Assembly (NCBI RefSeq): GCF_027887165.1
Contig: NC_077231.1
Location: 187,616,834 to 187,680,833, forward strand
Direction of reading: 5' to 3'
DNA length: 64,000 nt
Source of the DNA: Monodelphis domestica
Lineage: Eukaryota > Chordata > Mammalia > Didelphimorphia > Didelphidae
Positions 1 to 11,381 of the stretch are shown in pieces. The notes beneath the pieces are model-generated. The model was not told where the DNA came from, did not search any database, and worked only from the letters and a program-made list of their open reading frames with translations. The stretch's first letter is position 1. The number at the start of each line of letters is the position of its first letter. The position numbers and the translations under genes were made by a program.

Positions 1-79
1 TCTTTTATTATTTTCCTTGTGTTGCTAGACTCCTATGTAAACTATTACCTTGAGACTTTGAAGAAATACTAGAGTAGCA

Positions 80-330
80 GAAGCATCTCGGTGGTATAGT
101 AAATAGAATGCTAGGCATAGATTTAAGGATGCTATATGATCTATCTCCTAAATGGCTAAGCAACTCCAAGCTTCTTGTGTCAGAGGCAAGTCTTGAAACC
201 AATTCTTCCTTATTCAAGCATTCTATCCAATTTTTTAACAGCTTTATAAATGTGTTGCTTCCAAGAGTTATTGGAGTAAGATTCACCCTCTTTCTCTCCT
301 GTCCTAATTTTCCTCTTTACCTCTACATTT
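80..330 (+). repeat. Possible decayed SINE head
   Basis: The stretch from about 88 (GGTGGTATAGTAAATAGAATGC) resembles the tRNA-like head of marsupial SINEs (consensus-like 'ggtggcacagtggatagagtgc'). What follows is too diverged for me to place. No gene is visible here. Confidence 0.3.
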
Positions 331-334
331 AATC

Positions 335-604
335 CTTTGAATCAATCTCTAGTTCCTCACCTTAGCTATCCTCTTACAGTCCTTTTAATGGTGAAATAAT
401 GTGATTCTTTAATAATTGTGATGAATATTATTTTTAAATAACACCTTGTAAAGCCTGTGCATTTATTTTCCTTAAGAACAGTTCATTTAGGGAAGTATAA
501 ATGAATGTTTTCTCCTCAGGGGATAAATTTCATCCCTACAATTAACTTGAAAAACACTTTTTAATTTATTTTTTTCTGACAAAATGTTAAAATAATATCA
601 ATCC
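335..604. other. No feature recognised
   Basis: AT-rich sequence without a coding frame or a repeat I can name. Confidence 0.4.
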
Positions 605-785
605 CAAATTCACAAATCACAATACTTCAATCCTGTCTCTGTCACTTATTACACATATAACTGTGGCCAAATCCTTTTAACTAAGGTATTTAATTTCCTT
701 AAATGTAAAATGAGAGGGCTAGATTGGATGGCATATCAGAAATCTCCCATATCTGAATCTATAATCTTATGATCCTAAGATATGA
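605..785 (+). repeat. Old MIR-type CORE-SINE
   Basis: The order of short landmarks fits a MIR-class element on the + strand: a 'ctgtctctgtcacttatta' core, 'tgtggccaaatcc', then 'taaaatgagagggctagattgga' and a 3' part resembling 'tctaaggtcccttccagctct'. It is strongly diverged, so it is an old copy. The subfamily is uncertain. Confidence 0.5.
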
Positions 786-1029
786 GAATAGAACTTAATT
801 TTTCCATTAATGTGCATCAATAAGTCACATATTTGGCTATTTGAAAAAAAAAAAACTTTGAATAACCCCAAGCTTCCCCAGCAAGGAAAGGATCATCTAT
901 TTAAGTACCAACATTATACTACTATTATTCTACAGAAGTGAAATATGAAAAATAACAATCTCAGGAAAATTGAAAATAAATATTCGACTGAAGACAATGG
1001 AAAGCTACATGACAGTTGTGAGCAAGCTA

Positions 1030-1128
1030 CAAATATTGATCAATCAATAAGCATTTACTAAGTGCTAATTATATACTAGCCTGTACTAAAGCTAGGAATA
1101 TAAAGAAAAATGGAAAATATTCCTTTTT
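1030..1128 (+). repeat. Fragment of an old interspersed repeat
   Basis: The motif 'caatcaataagcatttacta' followed by 'agtgctaattatatac' and 'taggaatataaagaaaaatg' recurs near 2133, 30785, 35118 and 53240. I recognise it as a dispersed mammalian/marsupial repeat but cannot name the family. Its 3' half appears to be cut off by the SINE that follows. Confidence 0.45.
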
Positions 1129-1317
1129 GGGGTAAGGTAGGAAGTGCAGAGGATTTAGGCCTAGAGATAGGAGGTCCTAGGTTCAAATTTGATCTCAGAC
1201 ACTTCCTAGCTGTGTGACTTGAGTCACTTAACCCCCATTGCCTACTCCTTACCTTTCTCCTGTCTTAGAACCAATAAAGAGTATTGATTTTAAAACAGAA
1301 GGTAAGAGTTTAAAAAA
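1129..1317 (+). repeat. tRNA-derived marsupial SINE, + strand
   Basis: It has the landmarks of the abundant marsupial SINE (SINE1/WSINE1-like): 'gaggtcctaggttcaaattt' (B-box-like), 'cagacacttcctagctgtgt', 'cacttaacccccattgccta', 'cctgtcttagaaccaataaa', and an A-rich 3' end. The same order of landmarks occurs at 24261, 24849 (inverted), 57742 and 63174. Such elements are non-coding and rely on LINE proteins for movement. Confidence 0.8.
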
Positions 1318-1382
1318 GGGGGGGGGAGGTTTCTTGTCTTATAAGACATTGCAATATAATGAAGCAAGAGAATATGACAAAT

Positions 1383-1383
<1 letters not shown>

Positions 1384-1414
<31 letters not shown>

Positions 1415-1431
1415 GTATATATATATATGAT
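1384..1431. repeat. (TA)n microsatellite
   Basis: Alternating TA/TG dinucleotides. The short frame running through it is an artefact of the repeat. Confidence 0.9.
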
Positions 1432-1489
1432 GAGGAAAATTAATATTATACTGTATCATTTGATTTTTAATTTTAATTTGTAAATATAC

Positions 1490-2130
1490 TCATTTTATTT
1501 CAAAATCCCCCTCTTTTAGGTCATCTTAAAGAGAAACTTCTCCCATTCAGAACTGGTTAAGAAATATAGTTACTCCTAGCCCCCAAAGCATCTGCCTTGG
1601 CAGGGATCCTTGCTTTTATTTATTCCATAAACATAGCCAGTCTGAGCTTGATTCTCCTCTAGGGACATGTCCCTATCTCCTTGCTTTTTCCTTCATCAAT
1701 ATTGGAGTGATCTGGTTCAAAAAATGTAGACTAAGCAAGAGAGATCCTGATTGGTATAGTTTTTCTTGTCAGGATTGCTAGAGGCAGCTGGGACTCATAG
1801 CCAGCCCATTTTACCAGCTCCATCTTCCCCCCACTTCTCAAAGATGAAGTAATTTGGAGGAGCTGAAAACTCTTTTCCAATTCCTCATTAAAATGTCTAC
1901 TAATGCCTACTACTTTGCCTTTGTCAGGAGGGTTCCCAAAGATGTAGTGTCAGAAGGAAGACACCTGGATTTAAAGGGATCTGGATGCTCATTTGGGATC
2001 TTTGGTAACCGAAAGAGATCAGTTACCTCAATTTATTGGTCATTATTATCCCAACTAATGCATTCAGTAATTATACCCAGATCTTTGTTTTTCAGAATTT
2101 CATTCATGACAAAGATAAATATAGATTGAA
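1490..2130. other. Unassigned sequence, perhaps an old transposon
   Basis: Slightly less AT-rich than its surroundings and without a credible coding frame. It could be a decayed mobile element, but I recognise no terminal repeats or protein motif. Confidence 0.3.
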
Positions 2131-2132
2131 GG

Positions 2133-2250
2133 TTGTCAATCAATAATCATTTAATAAGTAACTACAATGAACCAGAGGTTGTCAGTGCTAGAAACTTTCA
2201 TTACCTATGCCAAGAAAAATGATCAATTAGAAACTTCAATAAAAATAAGC
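2133..2250 (+). repeat. Fragment of the 'aagcatttattaagtgc' repeat
   Basis: 'tcaatcaataatcatttaat' followed by 'aagtaactacaatgaacca' matches the start of the dispersed repeat also seen near 1030. Highly decayed. Confidence 0.4.
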
Positions 2251-2464
2251 AAAAAAAACACACCATCAATGAAGTGTATGAGGAGAGGAGATGGATAGTC
2301 ATGTGGCAAATTCAAGGAAGAACAAGTATAAAGCCAGAGTGTTTCACTAGTGTTCTTGTGACAACAGTAGTAAAGGCCTCAAGCTCTGTCAGTCAACTTA
2401 TGCATAGACATGAATAAGATTACTATAGCTGGGCAGAAAAACATGGACATGGGTTTTTTTAATC

Positions 2465-2630
2465 AGATTTAGATCTTAAGTGGTCATTAGGTCAGCCTTC
2501 TCATTTTATGAATCTGGAAACAGGAATAAAATGTAGAAAATGGCTTATCAGAGTTAGTGAATGAGTCGAGAATCAAATTCAAATTCTCTGATTTAAAATC
2601 CAAGGTGGTTTATACTATATCATTGTAAAT
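2465..2630 (-). repeat. Old MIR-type SINE, minus strand
   Basis: 'ttctcattttatgaatctgg' 'aaacagg' ... 'atcaaattcaaattctctga' and the closing 'ttatactatatcattg' correspond in order to the reverse complement of a MIR/CORE-SINE. Diverged. Confidence 0.45.
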
Positions 2631-2639
2631 CATTTAAAT

Positions 2640-3820
2640 GAAGATGATAATTAAATGCATGAAAATGAATGAAATCCCCAAAGAGCAGAGTATAAAGAAA
2701 TAAAGAATGAAACCCCATATAATAGGCTGTTGAAGGAATCTTACACTTTGAAAATAAGTAATGACTGACAATTCAGAAAAGGAATCTGAGGAACAGTTGG
2801 ATGGAAAGAGGAGAACCATGAATGAATAGAATTATAGAGAGGAAGGGAGTAGAGTGTAACCAATGAAGACAGTTTTTGACAGAGTTCAAAGTTGCATTGA
2901 AGCCCCCCAAAAGGATAAACAATGATAAAAATTTATTAAATTCATCATTTAGAAGATTTTTAGCATCTTTAGGTGAAGATGAGGTCAGAACTCAAATTCC
3001 AGGTAAGAAATAAGAAAGTTAAGGAATTACTTACAGATAATGGAGAAGAGGTGTGAGACAGAAGCTCAAGGGAATGATCAGAACTAATAAAAAACTGCAT
3101 GAATATTTTTATGTATTGAGAAAGAACTCATTACATAGAAAGAAATTGAAGATGAGAGAAATGAATAATGAATAAATAAACTCTCATGGGGATATAAAAG
3201 GAACAGAGTTTGGGATTGAGAGCACATGTTTGACAAGGAGAAAGGCCACTTATTGAGACACCAGAACCCTGGAGTCTATGGATAGATTTCAGAGGTTCAT
3301 AAAATTGAATGGAAAAATACATTTTAATTTTTTAACATTTGGCAAATCCATCCTTTAATTATTTCTTTTAATTATTTAGAAACATTATTTTGAGTCCAAA
3401 GATTTTTAGCATAATGCCAAAGGAAGTCATGACATACACAGAAAGCTTAAGAACCCCTAATGTAAAGGAAAGGTGGAAGGGATACATGAAAATGGGCTTA
3501 CATATGTTGGATAAGGGAAATGAGGAAACAACATTTATACTGTTATAATTCATAGAATCATACCTAAGTTAGCATATTCTCTGAAAATTATCATCTTAGA
3601 AAATGGTCTTGGGCACTGAATAATTGTGAGTTCCCAAGGTCTATTTTTCCAATCTTACTTCAGAGATAGTACTTGACAACAACCCTTGCTGCTAGTGAGG
3701 ACTATTCACCATATACTCTCTACACCAAGATGCCTCCTCTTTGATGAAATAATAACTATATTCATCATTGTCCATCTTAGTATATTAAACAATAACTATC
3801 TCATGATATGAATATACATT
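2640..3820. other. No gene recognised
   Basis: A/G-rich on the + strand, with only short random frames. I see no conserved protein motif, tRNA or clear repeat in these 1.2 kb. Confidence 0.4.
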
Positions 3821-3824
3821 CTGA

Positions 3825-4543
3825 TATTAAAAATATTCTTTTTTAAAATTTTTGCTTATTTAACTTTAACCATCTTTTTCTTTTAAAATTGAGTTCTAAA
3901 TTTTCTCCCTCCACCCCCTTTTCCATTCATTGAGAAGGCAGGCAACATGATATCAATTATATATGTGAAATCATGCAAAAAATATTTGCTAGAAGTCATA
4001 TTAAAAAGGGTGATAAAATTATACTCAATTTGTACTTAGAATTCATCACTTCTCTTTCTGGATGTGGATAAACTTCTTTCATTAGGAGTATTTTGGAATT
4101 GTCTTAAATCATTGCATACATCAGAGTAGACAGAATTTTCATAGTTAATCATAATTACAACAGTGTTCTTACTGTGCACAATAATCTCCCTGTTCTCACT
4201 TAACTGTATTTTGCTTCACATAGGTCACATAGGTAACATGTTTTTTTGAAACTTCCTCTCTCATCATTTTTAATTAGTACTGCATCACAATCATCATTCA
4301 ACAATTCCTCAAATGGTGGTCATTCTATCAATGTGCATTTTTTAAATAACAAGAAGATATTATAAATAATTTTGTAGATATTTTGTAAATTTTTCCTTTT
4401 TCTTTGTTCTCTTTAGCATATAGACTTAGTAGTATTTTTGCTGAGTCAAAGGGCATTCGAACTTTAAAGTCCTTTAGAAATCATTCCAAATTTTTCTCCA
4501 GAATGATTGGACCAGCCAAAAGTTCCTTAGTGTGTATATTCAT
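3825..4543 (-). mobile_element. Old L1 3' end (ORF2 tail and 3' UTR)
   Basis: Read on the minus strand, this runs from the last part of ORF2 ('ggtccaatcattctggag', equivalent to the Q-P-F-W-R region) into a 3' UTR ending near 3830. Near the end lies a typical old-L1 purine stretch (gaatggaaaagggggtggag, then 'gagaaaatttagaactcaa'). It is far more diverged than the L1 block directly to its right, and its 3' UTR is of a different, older type than that of the L1 at 16170. Confidence 0.7.
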
Positions 4544-6389
4544 CCTATGCATGTTTCTTCTAACTACTCTTATGATGCTACAATTTATGAGAGTTACACA
4601 AAACATTTTCCCCACATATTGATATATATAATTTGATTTAAATGTAGTCCTTATAGAAGAGAGTTTGACTTAAAGAAAAAGATAAGATTTATCTCCTTTT
4701 CCCTTTCTTTCATATTTACCTTTTCATGTTTTTCTTGCTTTCTGTGCTTGGATATCAAATTTTCCACTAAATTCTGGTCTTTTCTTAGCAAATGCTTGGA
4801 AATCTTCTATTTTGTTGAATGCCCATACTTTCCCCTGGAAGTATATAGTCAGTTTTCCTGGGTAGTTGATTCTTGGTTGGAGACCCAGCTCTCTTGCCTT
4901 TCTAAATATCATGTTCCATGCTTTGCGGTCTCTTAGTGTGTTAGCCTCTAAGTCGTGTGTGATCCTTATGGGAGCCCCCTTATATCTGAAGCTCCTCTTC
5001 TTGGCTTCTTGTAAAATTTTCTCCTTTTCTTGGAAGCTCTTGAATTTGGCAATTACATTCCTAGGGTTTGTCTTTTGGGGATTTAGTATAGAGGGTGTTC
5101 TATGAACCCTTTCTATTTCTATTTTTCCCCCTTGCTCCAGAATGTGGGGGCAATTTTCTTTTATAATATCCTATAGAATAATATCGAGTTTATTGTTTAT
5201 CTTTGGTTTTTCTGGGAGACCGATAATTTGGAGGTTTTCTCTTCTCCCTCCGTTTTCCAAATCTGTGACCTTCTCAGTGAGATATTTTATGTTTTCTTCT
5301 AATTCATTAATTTTTTTGGGTTTGCTTTATTGATTCTTCCTGTTTTATGATCTCACTTTCTTCGAGTTGCTTAATTCTGGTCGTTAGGGACTGGTTTTGC
5401 TTTTCAGCTTTGTCTGCCCTTCTATTGGATGCTTCAAGCTCTTTTTCCAATTGAGTAGTCTTATCTGTCAGACTCCTGATCTCTTTCTCCCATTTTTCTT
5501 TCTAGGTTTCCATCTTTTGGATAAGTTCCAGTTTGAGATCTTCCAGAGCTTGTTGATAGTTTCCATTTTGGGAGGCATGTTCTGATTTTTTTTGGATTTC
5601 CTCCTCATTCTCTTCTTTTCCTTGGGTACTTCCACCATAAAAGTTTTCAATAGTCACCTTTATCCCTTTATTCCTGGAGGCTTGATTTTGGGCCATGTGA
5701 GCCATCCCTTTGGTGGTTTTATTCCCCTTTCCTTTTTGTTCTGGGGTCTGGGCAATATGGGCGGGTTTTCTCTGAATTTAGGTTGCCTCAGACTAGTTCT
5801 TCCCAGCCTCAGAGGTTTCTTAGAAAACTAGGGCCCTGATCACAGCCAAAATGCCCAGGTGTTCAGCTCTGCCCAGATAATCACCAGATAAACACCAGGA
5901 GCAGTGGTCTGCTCCTGGTGTTTAGCTCTGCCCAGATGTTCAGACAACTGCCCCAAGTACAGCTCCGTGGACCCCCATGCTCAGAGCCGGGTTCTCCCAT
6001 CAAACAGCCCTGAGATGTTTTTTTCCTGGCAGTCCCCAGATCCCAAGGACCCTGGGGTTCCCCCCCCACCCCAGACAGAGACATTCCCCACTCACCCGCT
6101 GTCCCAGTGAGCTCTCTGGTAGCTCACTCTGATTTAGTGGGGTAGGTGTGTGTGGGGGGGGAAGGGCGGCTCGGTTCACATTTTTGTGCAAGCTTTTCCT
6201 CCTCATTATAGTGTGGAAATGTTCAAACCCCACATACCTTCGCCTCTGTGGAGTACTAGGGAGTACTGGGGTGTCCTTCTGTTCCTCCAAAGGTGATTTT
6301 TATGCTCCTTTGATGTAGTCTATTTCATTTGGTGCCGGGGAGAGGAAGTGTGTGGCCTCTAGATTGCAGCCATGATTACCTGGAAGTCC
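4544..6389 (-). mobile_element. L1 5' UTR + ORF1 block lacking ORF2
   Basis: On the minus strand this begins at about 6389 with the L1 5' end (ACTTCCAGGTAATCATGGC), runs through a GC-rich 5' UTR, ORF1 (5705-4724) and about 180 bp of the ORF1-ORF2 spacer, and stops at 'aacatgcatagg'. ORF2 and this family's own 3' UTR are absent. It resembles the inverted 5' segment at 20826-22198 closely, so it is fairly young. The next bases on its 3' side belong to a much older L1 3' end. TGTATA lies at both borders (4533-4538 and 6390-6395), which could be the remains of a target-site duplication, but this is weak. Confidence 0.85.
4724..5705 (-). pseudogene. L1 ORF1 (RNA-binding chaperone), broken
   Basis: L1 ORF1 encodes the trimeric coiled-coil RNA-binding protein that packages L1 RNA. 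The start MAHMAQNQ lies at 5705. The frame then shifts: segments of coiled-coil type follow (for example QQALEDLKLELIQKMET), and the C-terminal domain reappears near 4912-4724 (RKARELGLQPRINYPGKL, ending QAQKARKT). It retains about 100 bp near the N-terminus that the copy at 21385 lacks, and the central part missing there. The frame is disrupted, so no functional protein is expected. Confidence 0.8.
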
Positions 6390-6394
6390 TGTAT

Positions 6395-6850
6395 ACAACT
6401 ATCCACAGAGACCTTGAGTCTTTACTGAAATATATGTAACTTGAATTATCACAAAATGTATCTATATATAGTAGACAATTGAATTTTCTATCATTATAGT
6501 GACAGATATTTTAAAAGGGAAAGAAAATGAGACAAAGAGAGAGATAGGAAGAGAGAGAAATGAGATGAAGATACAGAAAGCATACCATTCTTCACTTTAT
6601 TTACTCCAAGAATTTTTCTGTAATGTAAGCTATGTATGTCTTCTTTCATAATGCAAAAAAAAAATGGAAATATGTAATGAATGATACATATAAAACCTAC
6701 ACCATCACATTACCTGCTCTCTTAGGGTGGGATGGTGGAGAGAAGGTAAGGACATATGTTGAAAATGTCATAAAATTATTAACAAAAATTTCATTGACAA
6801 GTAATCTGGAAGAAAAAAAAAGAAATTTAAAAAGAAAATTATTTTAAAAG
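6395..6850 (+). mobile_element. Old L1 3' end, + strand (partial)
   Basis: From about 6650 the order 'cattacctgctctcttaggg', 'tgggatggtggagagaagg', 'aaaaatttcattgacaag' and 'taatctggaag' followed by poly(A) resembles the 3' UTR end of an old L1. The preceding part (6520-6570) is a GA-rich simple stretch. Only a short 3' piece is present. Confidence 0.45.
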
Positions 6851-6854
6851 CCAA

Positions 6855-8720
6855 GATATAGGTGGCATAGAACCATTATATGTCAGAGGCAACTTTCCTG
6901 GCTTTAGACTGGTTCTCTGTCTAATATATCATGTTGCCTCTATAAATATATAATGTATCCTAAAAGTCACAGTGGAATTTTAAAATATTGAAGTTAATAA
7001 ATTTTAAGCTATCAAAGATTTAAAATACACATTAATGAGTTTAGGGATTCTTTTTATAGTCATTTCTTTAAAAAGAAAATATTTTTAAAATGTCCATTGA
7101 TATACTTCTTTGCATGTTTCTTTCCAAGTATGACTATCTTGCCTATCTTTAATTTGGCTATTCTCATGGAGCCTATCACAACTCTTAAGAATATTTAATT
7201 CCAACGTAATAGATGATTCCACAGAGTTTGCTTAGGTTATGAGTTAAAACTTACATTTGGAGGGCACCTTATGCTGAGGATCATTTATTTGCATTATTAA
7301 TCCCTACAGAATCCTTATATATATTAGAACAAAAGTCAATGATATCAGCCCTTTACAGTGAAACCGAAGAACAGGTTAATTATACTATTCAAGGATAGTC
7401 TTTGTTCACTGTGGAACTGAGGATGAAATTGAAGTTGTTAGAGTCTCTGCTTGAGTTCTCTAATGTGTTTACTAGACGACTGCAGCAGGAAACCTGGGGA
7501 GGGGCAGAAACTATAAATATAAATTTGGCTAGATTAAGTTACAGTAATGACTTAAGATCACATTCCAATGACAATGGAGTCCTGCAGCTGTGAGGTTGAT
7601 AAAAGGATTTCCAACAGATGGCACACAACTTTAATATTTACAGACGTGCACACTTCTCAATCAAGGAGGGAGGAATGCTGCATGATTAAATGTACCTTCA
7701 TCAGGAGAGAAGATGCAGTTGTGTTCATATAACCTTCAAAGTTTCAAATTAACAACAATGAGAAAATGTTTATTTTCTAGGATTACATGCCAGCCACAAA
7801 ATTATTAGACTGTGGCGCTAAATGTGGAAGTTCAAAGCCAGAGGCCATTAATAACAAATGGGACTTAAAAGTGAGAACATTTGGTTAGTTCAATGAAGTG
7901 TTGCAAAAATAGCTTATTGTTGAAGTTAGTTAAACTTAGTTAGAGGGTATAATATTATATAATTAAAAGATTCCAAGACTTGTCTGTCAGCTGAAAATTA
8001 CGAGATTTTAACATGAGGGTGTCGCTCTCAGACTTCTATTGGAAATGGAACAAGAATATAATGTTTTTATTTCATTTTGCACAGAAGAGGTCAATTTAAT
8101 TCAACAAATATTTATTCACTATATTCAAAGAGGAACTTTGCTACTCAACTATCAGGGTTGTGAGGAACATCTTAAAATAGTAAATAGAGATGCTACTTCC
8201 TTCTCTCTCATAATGAAGTTACAAGAACGAAATGGAAAAAAGGAACTAACCCTATATTCACCAGTTCATCTCTTTCCCTCCTCTTGTCTGATTTACAGCC
8301 AGTATCTCTTCCTTGCCACCACTACCTTCTACCCCATCCCTTTAACAAAGGCATTTTCTGAAAATGCTATTCTTTTCCTCAAAGATCGAAAGTATATTTC
8401 AACTGGAAAAACCTCTGAAAATGTGATTCAATCTGTTCACTTTACAGATGATGAAAATTAGCCACAGAAATTAAAATAGACATAGAGGTATTAAGAAGCA
8501 GATATAGAATTCAAAGTCAGGTCTTTTGCCAAATACAGAGCCCTTTCCAGTTCACTATCATCCTCCTTTTTTCTCATTATGATAAAGGATTAAAGTGTAT
8601 TCTCTCCAAAATTACCTTAAGGATCTTCATGGTCTATTTTATCAACAATAGATCCCAAGAATAGATTCAACACACACACTTTAGACTACTTATATCAGGA
8701 TTATGATGGTTAGCATTTTT
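6855..8720. other. Mostly unassigned, with weak MIR remnants
   Basis: Around 7255-7400 the words 'atttatttgcattattaat' and 'ccctttacagtgaaaccgaag' suggest an inverted MIR remnant, and 8435-8560 may be another. A 140-codon frame at 8039-8461 has no recognisable domain and overlaps this repeat-like text, so I do not call it a gene. Confidence 0.35.
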
Positions 8721-8734
8721 GAAGTTCTATCCTA

Positions 8735-9545
8735 CTCCTCTTTGTCTATTTTTTTTTATTTTCAAGAGGCATTATTTACTTTTAAATTTCTCTATTTTTA
8801 ATTTTAAATTCCAAATTCTCTCCCTTTCTCACATCCCTCCTCCAGCCACTGAGAATGCAAACAATATATCAATTATACATATAAAATCATGCAAAATGTA
8901 TTTCCATGTTTTTTATGTCATCAAAATAAGAAAATAATAGTAAAATAATTCTTCAATTTGCACTGAGTCCAGCAGTTCTTTCTCTGGAGATAGATAGCAT
9001 TTTGTTATAATGTCCTTTGGGATTGCCTTAGATCATTCTATTGATCATAATAGCTAAGTCACAATTTAATATCATTACAATATTGCTGTTACTGTGTATA
9101 ATGATCTAGTTCTGCTTACCTCACTTTTTATCATTTTATGAGAGTCTTCCCATTTTGTCTAAACCCCTCTATCTTGTCATTTCTTAAAGCACAGTGGTAC
9201 TCCATTCCACTATATACTACAATTTGTTTAGGCATTCTCCCCTTGATTATCTCTTTGGTGTACAAACCCAACAGTAGTATGGCTGGGCCAAAGGGTAGGC
9301 ATTCTTTTAAAGCCCTTTGGGCACAATTCCAAATTGCCCTCCATAATGGTTGTACCAATTCACAACTCCATCAGCAGTGTATTAGTGTCCCAATTTTGCC
9401 ACATCCCCTCCAACATTTATCACTTTGCTGCCATTTTGGCAAGTTTGCTTAGGTGCCAGTTGGTACCTCAGAGTTGTTTTCATTTGCATTTCTCCAATCA
9501 GGAGGGGTTTAGATTTTTGTGCATTTTTAACGAAGATATTTAATT
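8735..9545 (-). mobile_element. Old L1 3' end (ORF2 C-terminus and 3' UTR)
   Basis: On the minus strand a frame at 9358-9131 reads VQPLWRAIWNCAQRALKE, then FGPAILLLGLYTKEI, the conserved C-terminal part of L1 ORF2. The upstream 'ggggatgtggcaaaattggg' (minus) is the usual flank of the Cys motif. The 3' UTR ends near 8735 with the same old-type sequence seen at 3830 (gcaaacaatatatcaattat on the + strand). An old, 5'-truncated copy. Confidence 0.8.
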
Positions 9546-10340
9546 ATTTTGTTCGTAATAATTTTATCTCCCTCATTTTCCTCTACATTTTGTCCTCTAC
9601 TACTCATCTCTTTATTTAGATTTTCTAGTAATTTTTGTTGATCTTGGACCCAATTAGTATTTTTATTTGAGGTTTTCATCATAGGAGCTTTTTTGTTGTC
9701 TTCTGAGCTTTTCTTGATTTTCCCTGCTACTATAGGAGCTTTTTAAGGTTAATTTCTTTTGTTTTAATTTCCTCATTTTTTTCCAACCTATCTCTTGATT
9801 AGTATATTAATTTTGGTCTTTTCTCACTTGTGATTGGGGATGCAGTATTACAAACATCATGTTTTTTGTGCCTTCATTTTCAAAGCTCTTTCTGAGGATA
9901 TGCGCATTTTTAATTTTTTCAAGATGATATATTTCAAGGAATGGTGTTGGCACTACTCTTCTAATCTCTATTCTGGTGTTTATTTATGAAGGGCTCCTGC
10001 TCATCTGTATCTATATTTGCTAATGCTCATCTTGGTCCTTGTGACCAAGAACACTTGCTCCTCTCTCTCATGGAACTGAGACACAAAACTGTGTATGAGT
10101 CATAGATTTTCCAATCAACAACTGCTGTGCTTTGTGCCAGCAAATAGTCCCCTGTAATCCTTCTGAACAGTTGCCTAAATACCTTAATGTCTCTGTGATG
10201 AGTTTTTAAAGTTGTTATTGCTGCTGCTTCTTTGATAACTGCCTCCCAATTCTGTCCCTGATCTAGCCAAAAAGTGTTTTCTAGGTCACCCCCCTCACCT
10301 AGGTGTCACCCAACTCCTCAGATGACTTGAACTAGACAAC
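9546..10340 (-). mobile_element. Possible L1/HAL1 5' portion, minus strand
   Basis: The minus strand from about 9780 to 9550 is rich in Lys/Glu/Gln-type codons reminiscent of an ORF1 coiled coil, and the upstream part could be a 5' UTR. It directly follows the L1 3' end at 8735-9545, which would fit a half-L1 (HAL1: ORF1 plus L1 3' end) or a deleted L1. I cannot separate these options by eye. Confidence 0.35.
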
Positions 10341-10344
10341 TGTA

Positions 10345-10685
10345 TCAACCTCACCTTTTGTTATCATGCTCTTCCTAAATTAGAGTTGAGGTATCATCTT
10401 TAGGTTATTTGGAGGTAAATGTTAAGAGAGTTTGCCTTATTTGCTGCCCCTAATATGTATGTTGGTTCCATCTCACATTGGGGTTACTTTCTTTTTGCAT
10501 ACAATTTTAGAGTACTTCAACCATGTTTTAAAGGACATAGGGATAAGAACTGGATTTGACTTAATCAACATCAGGGATCCCTGGCTAAGGAAATTGTATT
10601 TGCCAAGGCAGGTCAGTGCCATCTATGGTCACAGAGAGCTATATAACATATGGAAAGGTGGTTACTTTTCAAGAATAACAGACTG
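10345..10685. other. No feature recognised
   Basis: An 84-codon frame at 10432-10686 (+) has no recognisable motif. No repeat or RNA gene could be named here. Confidence 0.35.
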
Positions 10686-10687
10686 AG

Positions 10688-10892
10688 AAGGGATCCTAAG
10701 ATCATAAATTGGGAAGAGACACAAGAGACCATTAAGTACAACTCCCTCATTTTTATAGACGAGGAAACTAAAATTGAGAATGGGTAAGTTACTTGCTTAT
10801 GAATACATAATTAGAAAGTATACCTGATAGGAATTGAACTCATGCTTCTAACTCTAACCCCAGTATTCTCCATTATACCACTTACTTGATTC
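10688..10892 (-). repeat. Old MIR-type SINE, minus strand
   Basis: Landmarks in order: 'gatcataaattgggaagag', 'caagagaccattaagtacaa', 'tagacgaggaaactaaaat', 'gaattgaactcatgcttct' and 'ttctccattataccactta'. This is the layout of marsupial MIR3-like CORE-SINEs in reverse orientation. Old and diverged. Confidence 0.6.
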
Positions 10893-11134
10893 TAAGACCA
10901 GATTTTGATCCTTTATGTTATAATGCTTCTCTCTTCTTTATAAATTCTATTTCCAATTCAAATTTTAATTCTTGTGAAAAGTGTCTTCTGTTAACTCCAA
11001 CCAATGTTGCTCTTTGACTTTCTTGACTGAACTTCAATTGTGTGTGCCATTTATTTGGGCTTTAAACCCACAGGACTTTTTACTTAGATATTTCATGATA
11101 TCTTCCAAGTAGCATAATGACATCAACCTGGATA

Positions 11135-11363
11135 GGCAATACAAATGATAGAACATTGGTTTTAGAGTAAGAATGTGATTTGAAGTCTAGGCTAAAAACT
11201 TAATTTTTTGTGATCCTTAGCAAGTAATTTAACTTTTCTGTGCCTCAGTTTCCTTATCTTTAAAATGATAATAATAATAATAATAATACTTCATAGGTTT
11301 TTTTGAGGACTTAATATCTATAAAACTTTTTGCAAACTCAAAACCTATATTAATACTTGTTAC
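11135..11363 (+). repeat. MIR-type SINE with (AAT)n, target of the CTPS1 insertion
   Basis: Landmarks: 'agtaatttaacttttctgtg', 'cctcagtttccttatcttta', a short (ATA)n tract at 11267-11288, then 'tttttgcaaactcaaaacc'. This is the structure of a MIR-class SINE on the + strand. The CTPS1 retrocopy landed just past its 3' end. Confidence 0.6.
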
Positions 11364-11381
11364 TAAATATAAAGAATTTTT
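11364..11381 (+). repeat. Target-site duplication, left copy (CTPS1 retrocopy)
   Basis: TAAATATAAAGAATTTTT, identical over 18 bp to 14135-14152. The first T may be a chance match, giving 17-18 bp. The length and the A-rich start are typical of L1-driven insertion. Confidence 0.93.

Noticed and set aside
6390-6850. The missing 3' half of the L1 block at 4544-6389, placed by twin priming
   Set aside because: The + strand L1 3' end here is of an old, different type from the young family, and there is no matching target duplication.
8039-8461. 140-residue open frame
   Set aside because: No recognisable domain, no homology I can recall, and its 3' part overlaps MIR-like sequence; the length is compatible with chance in 64 kb.
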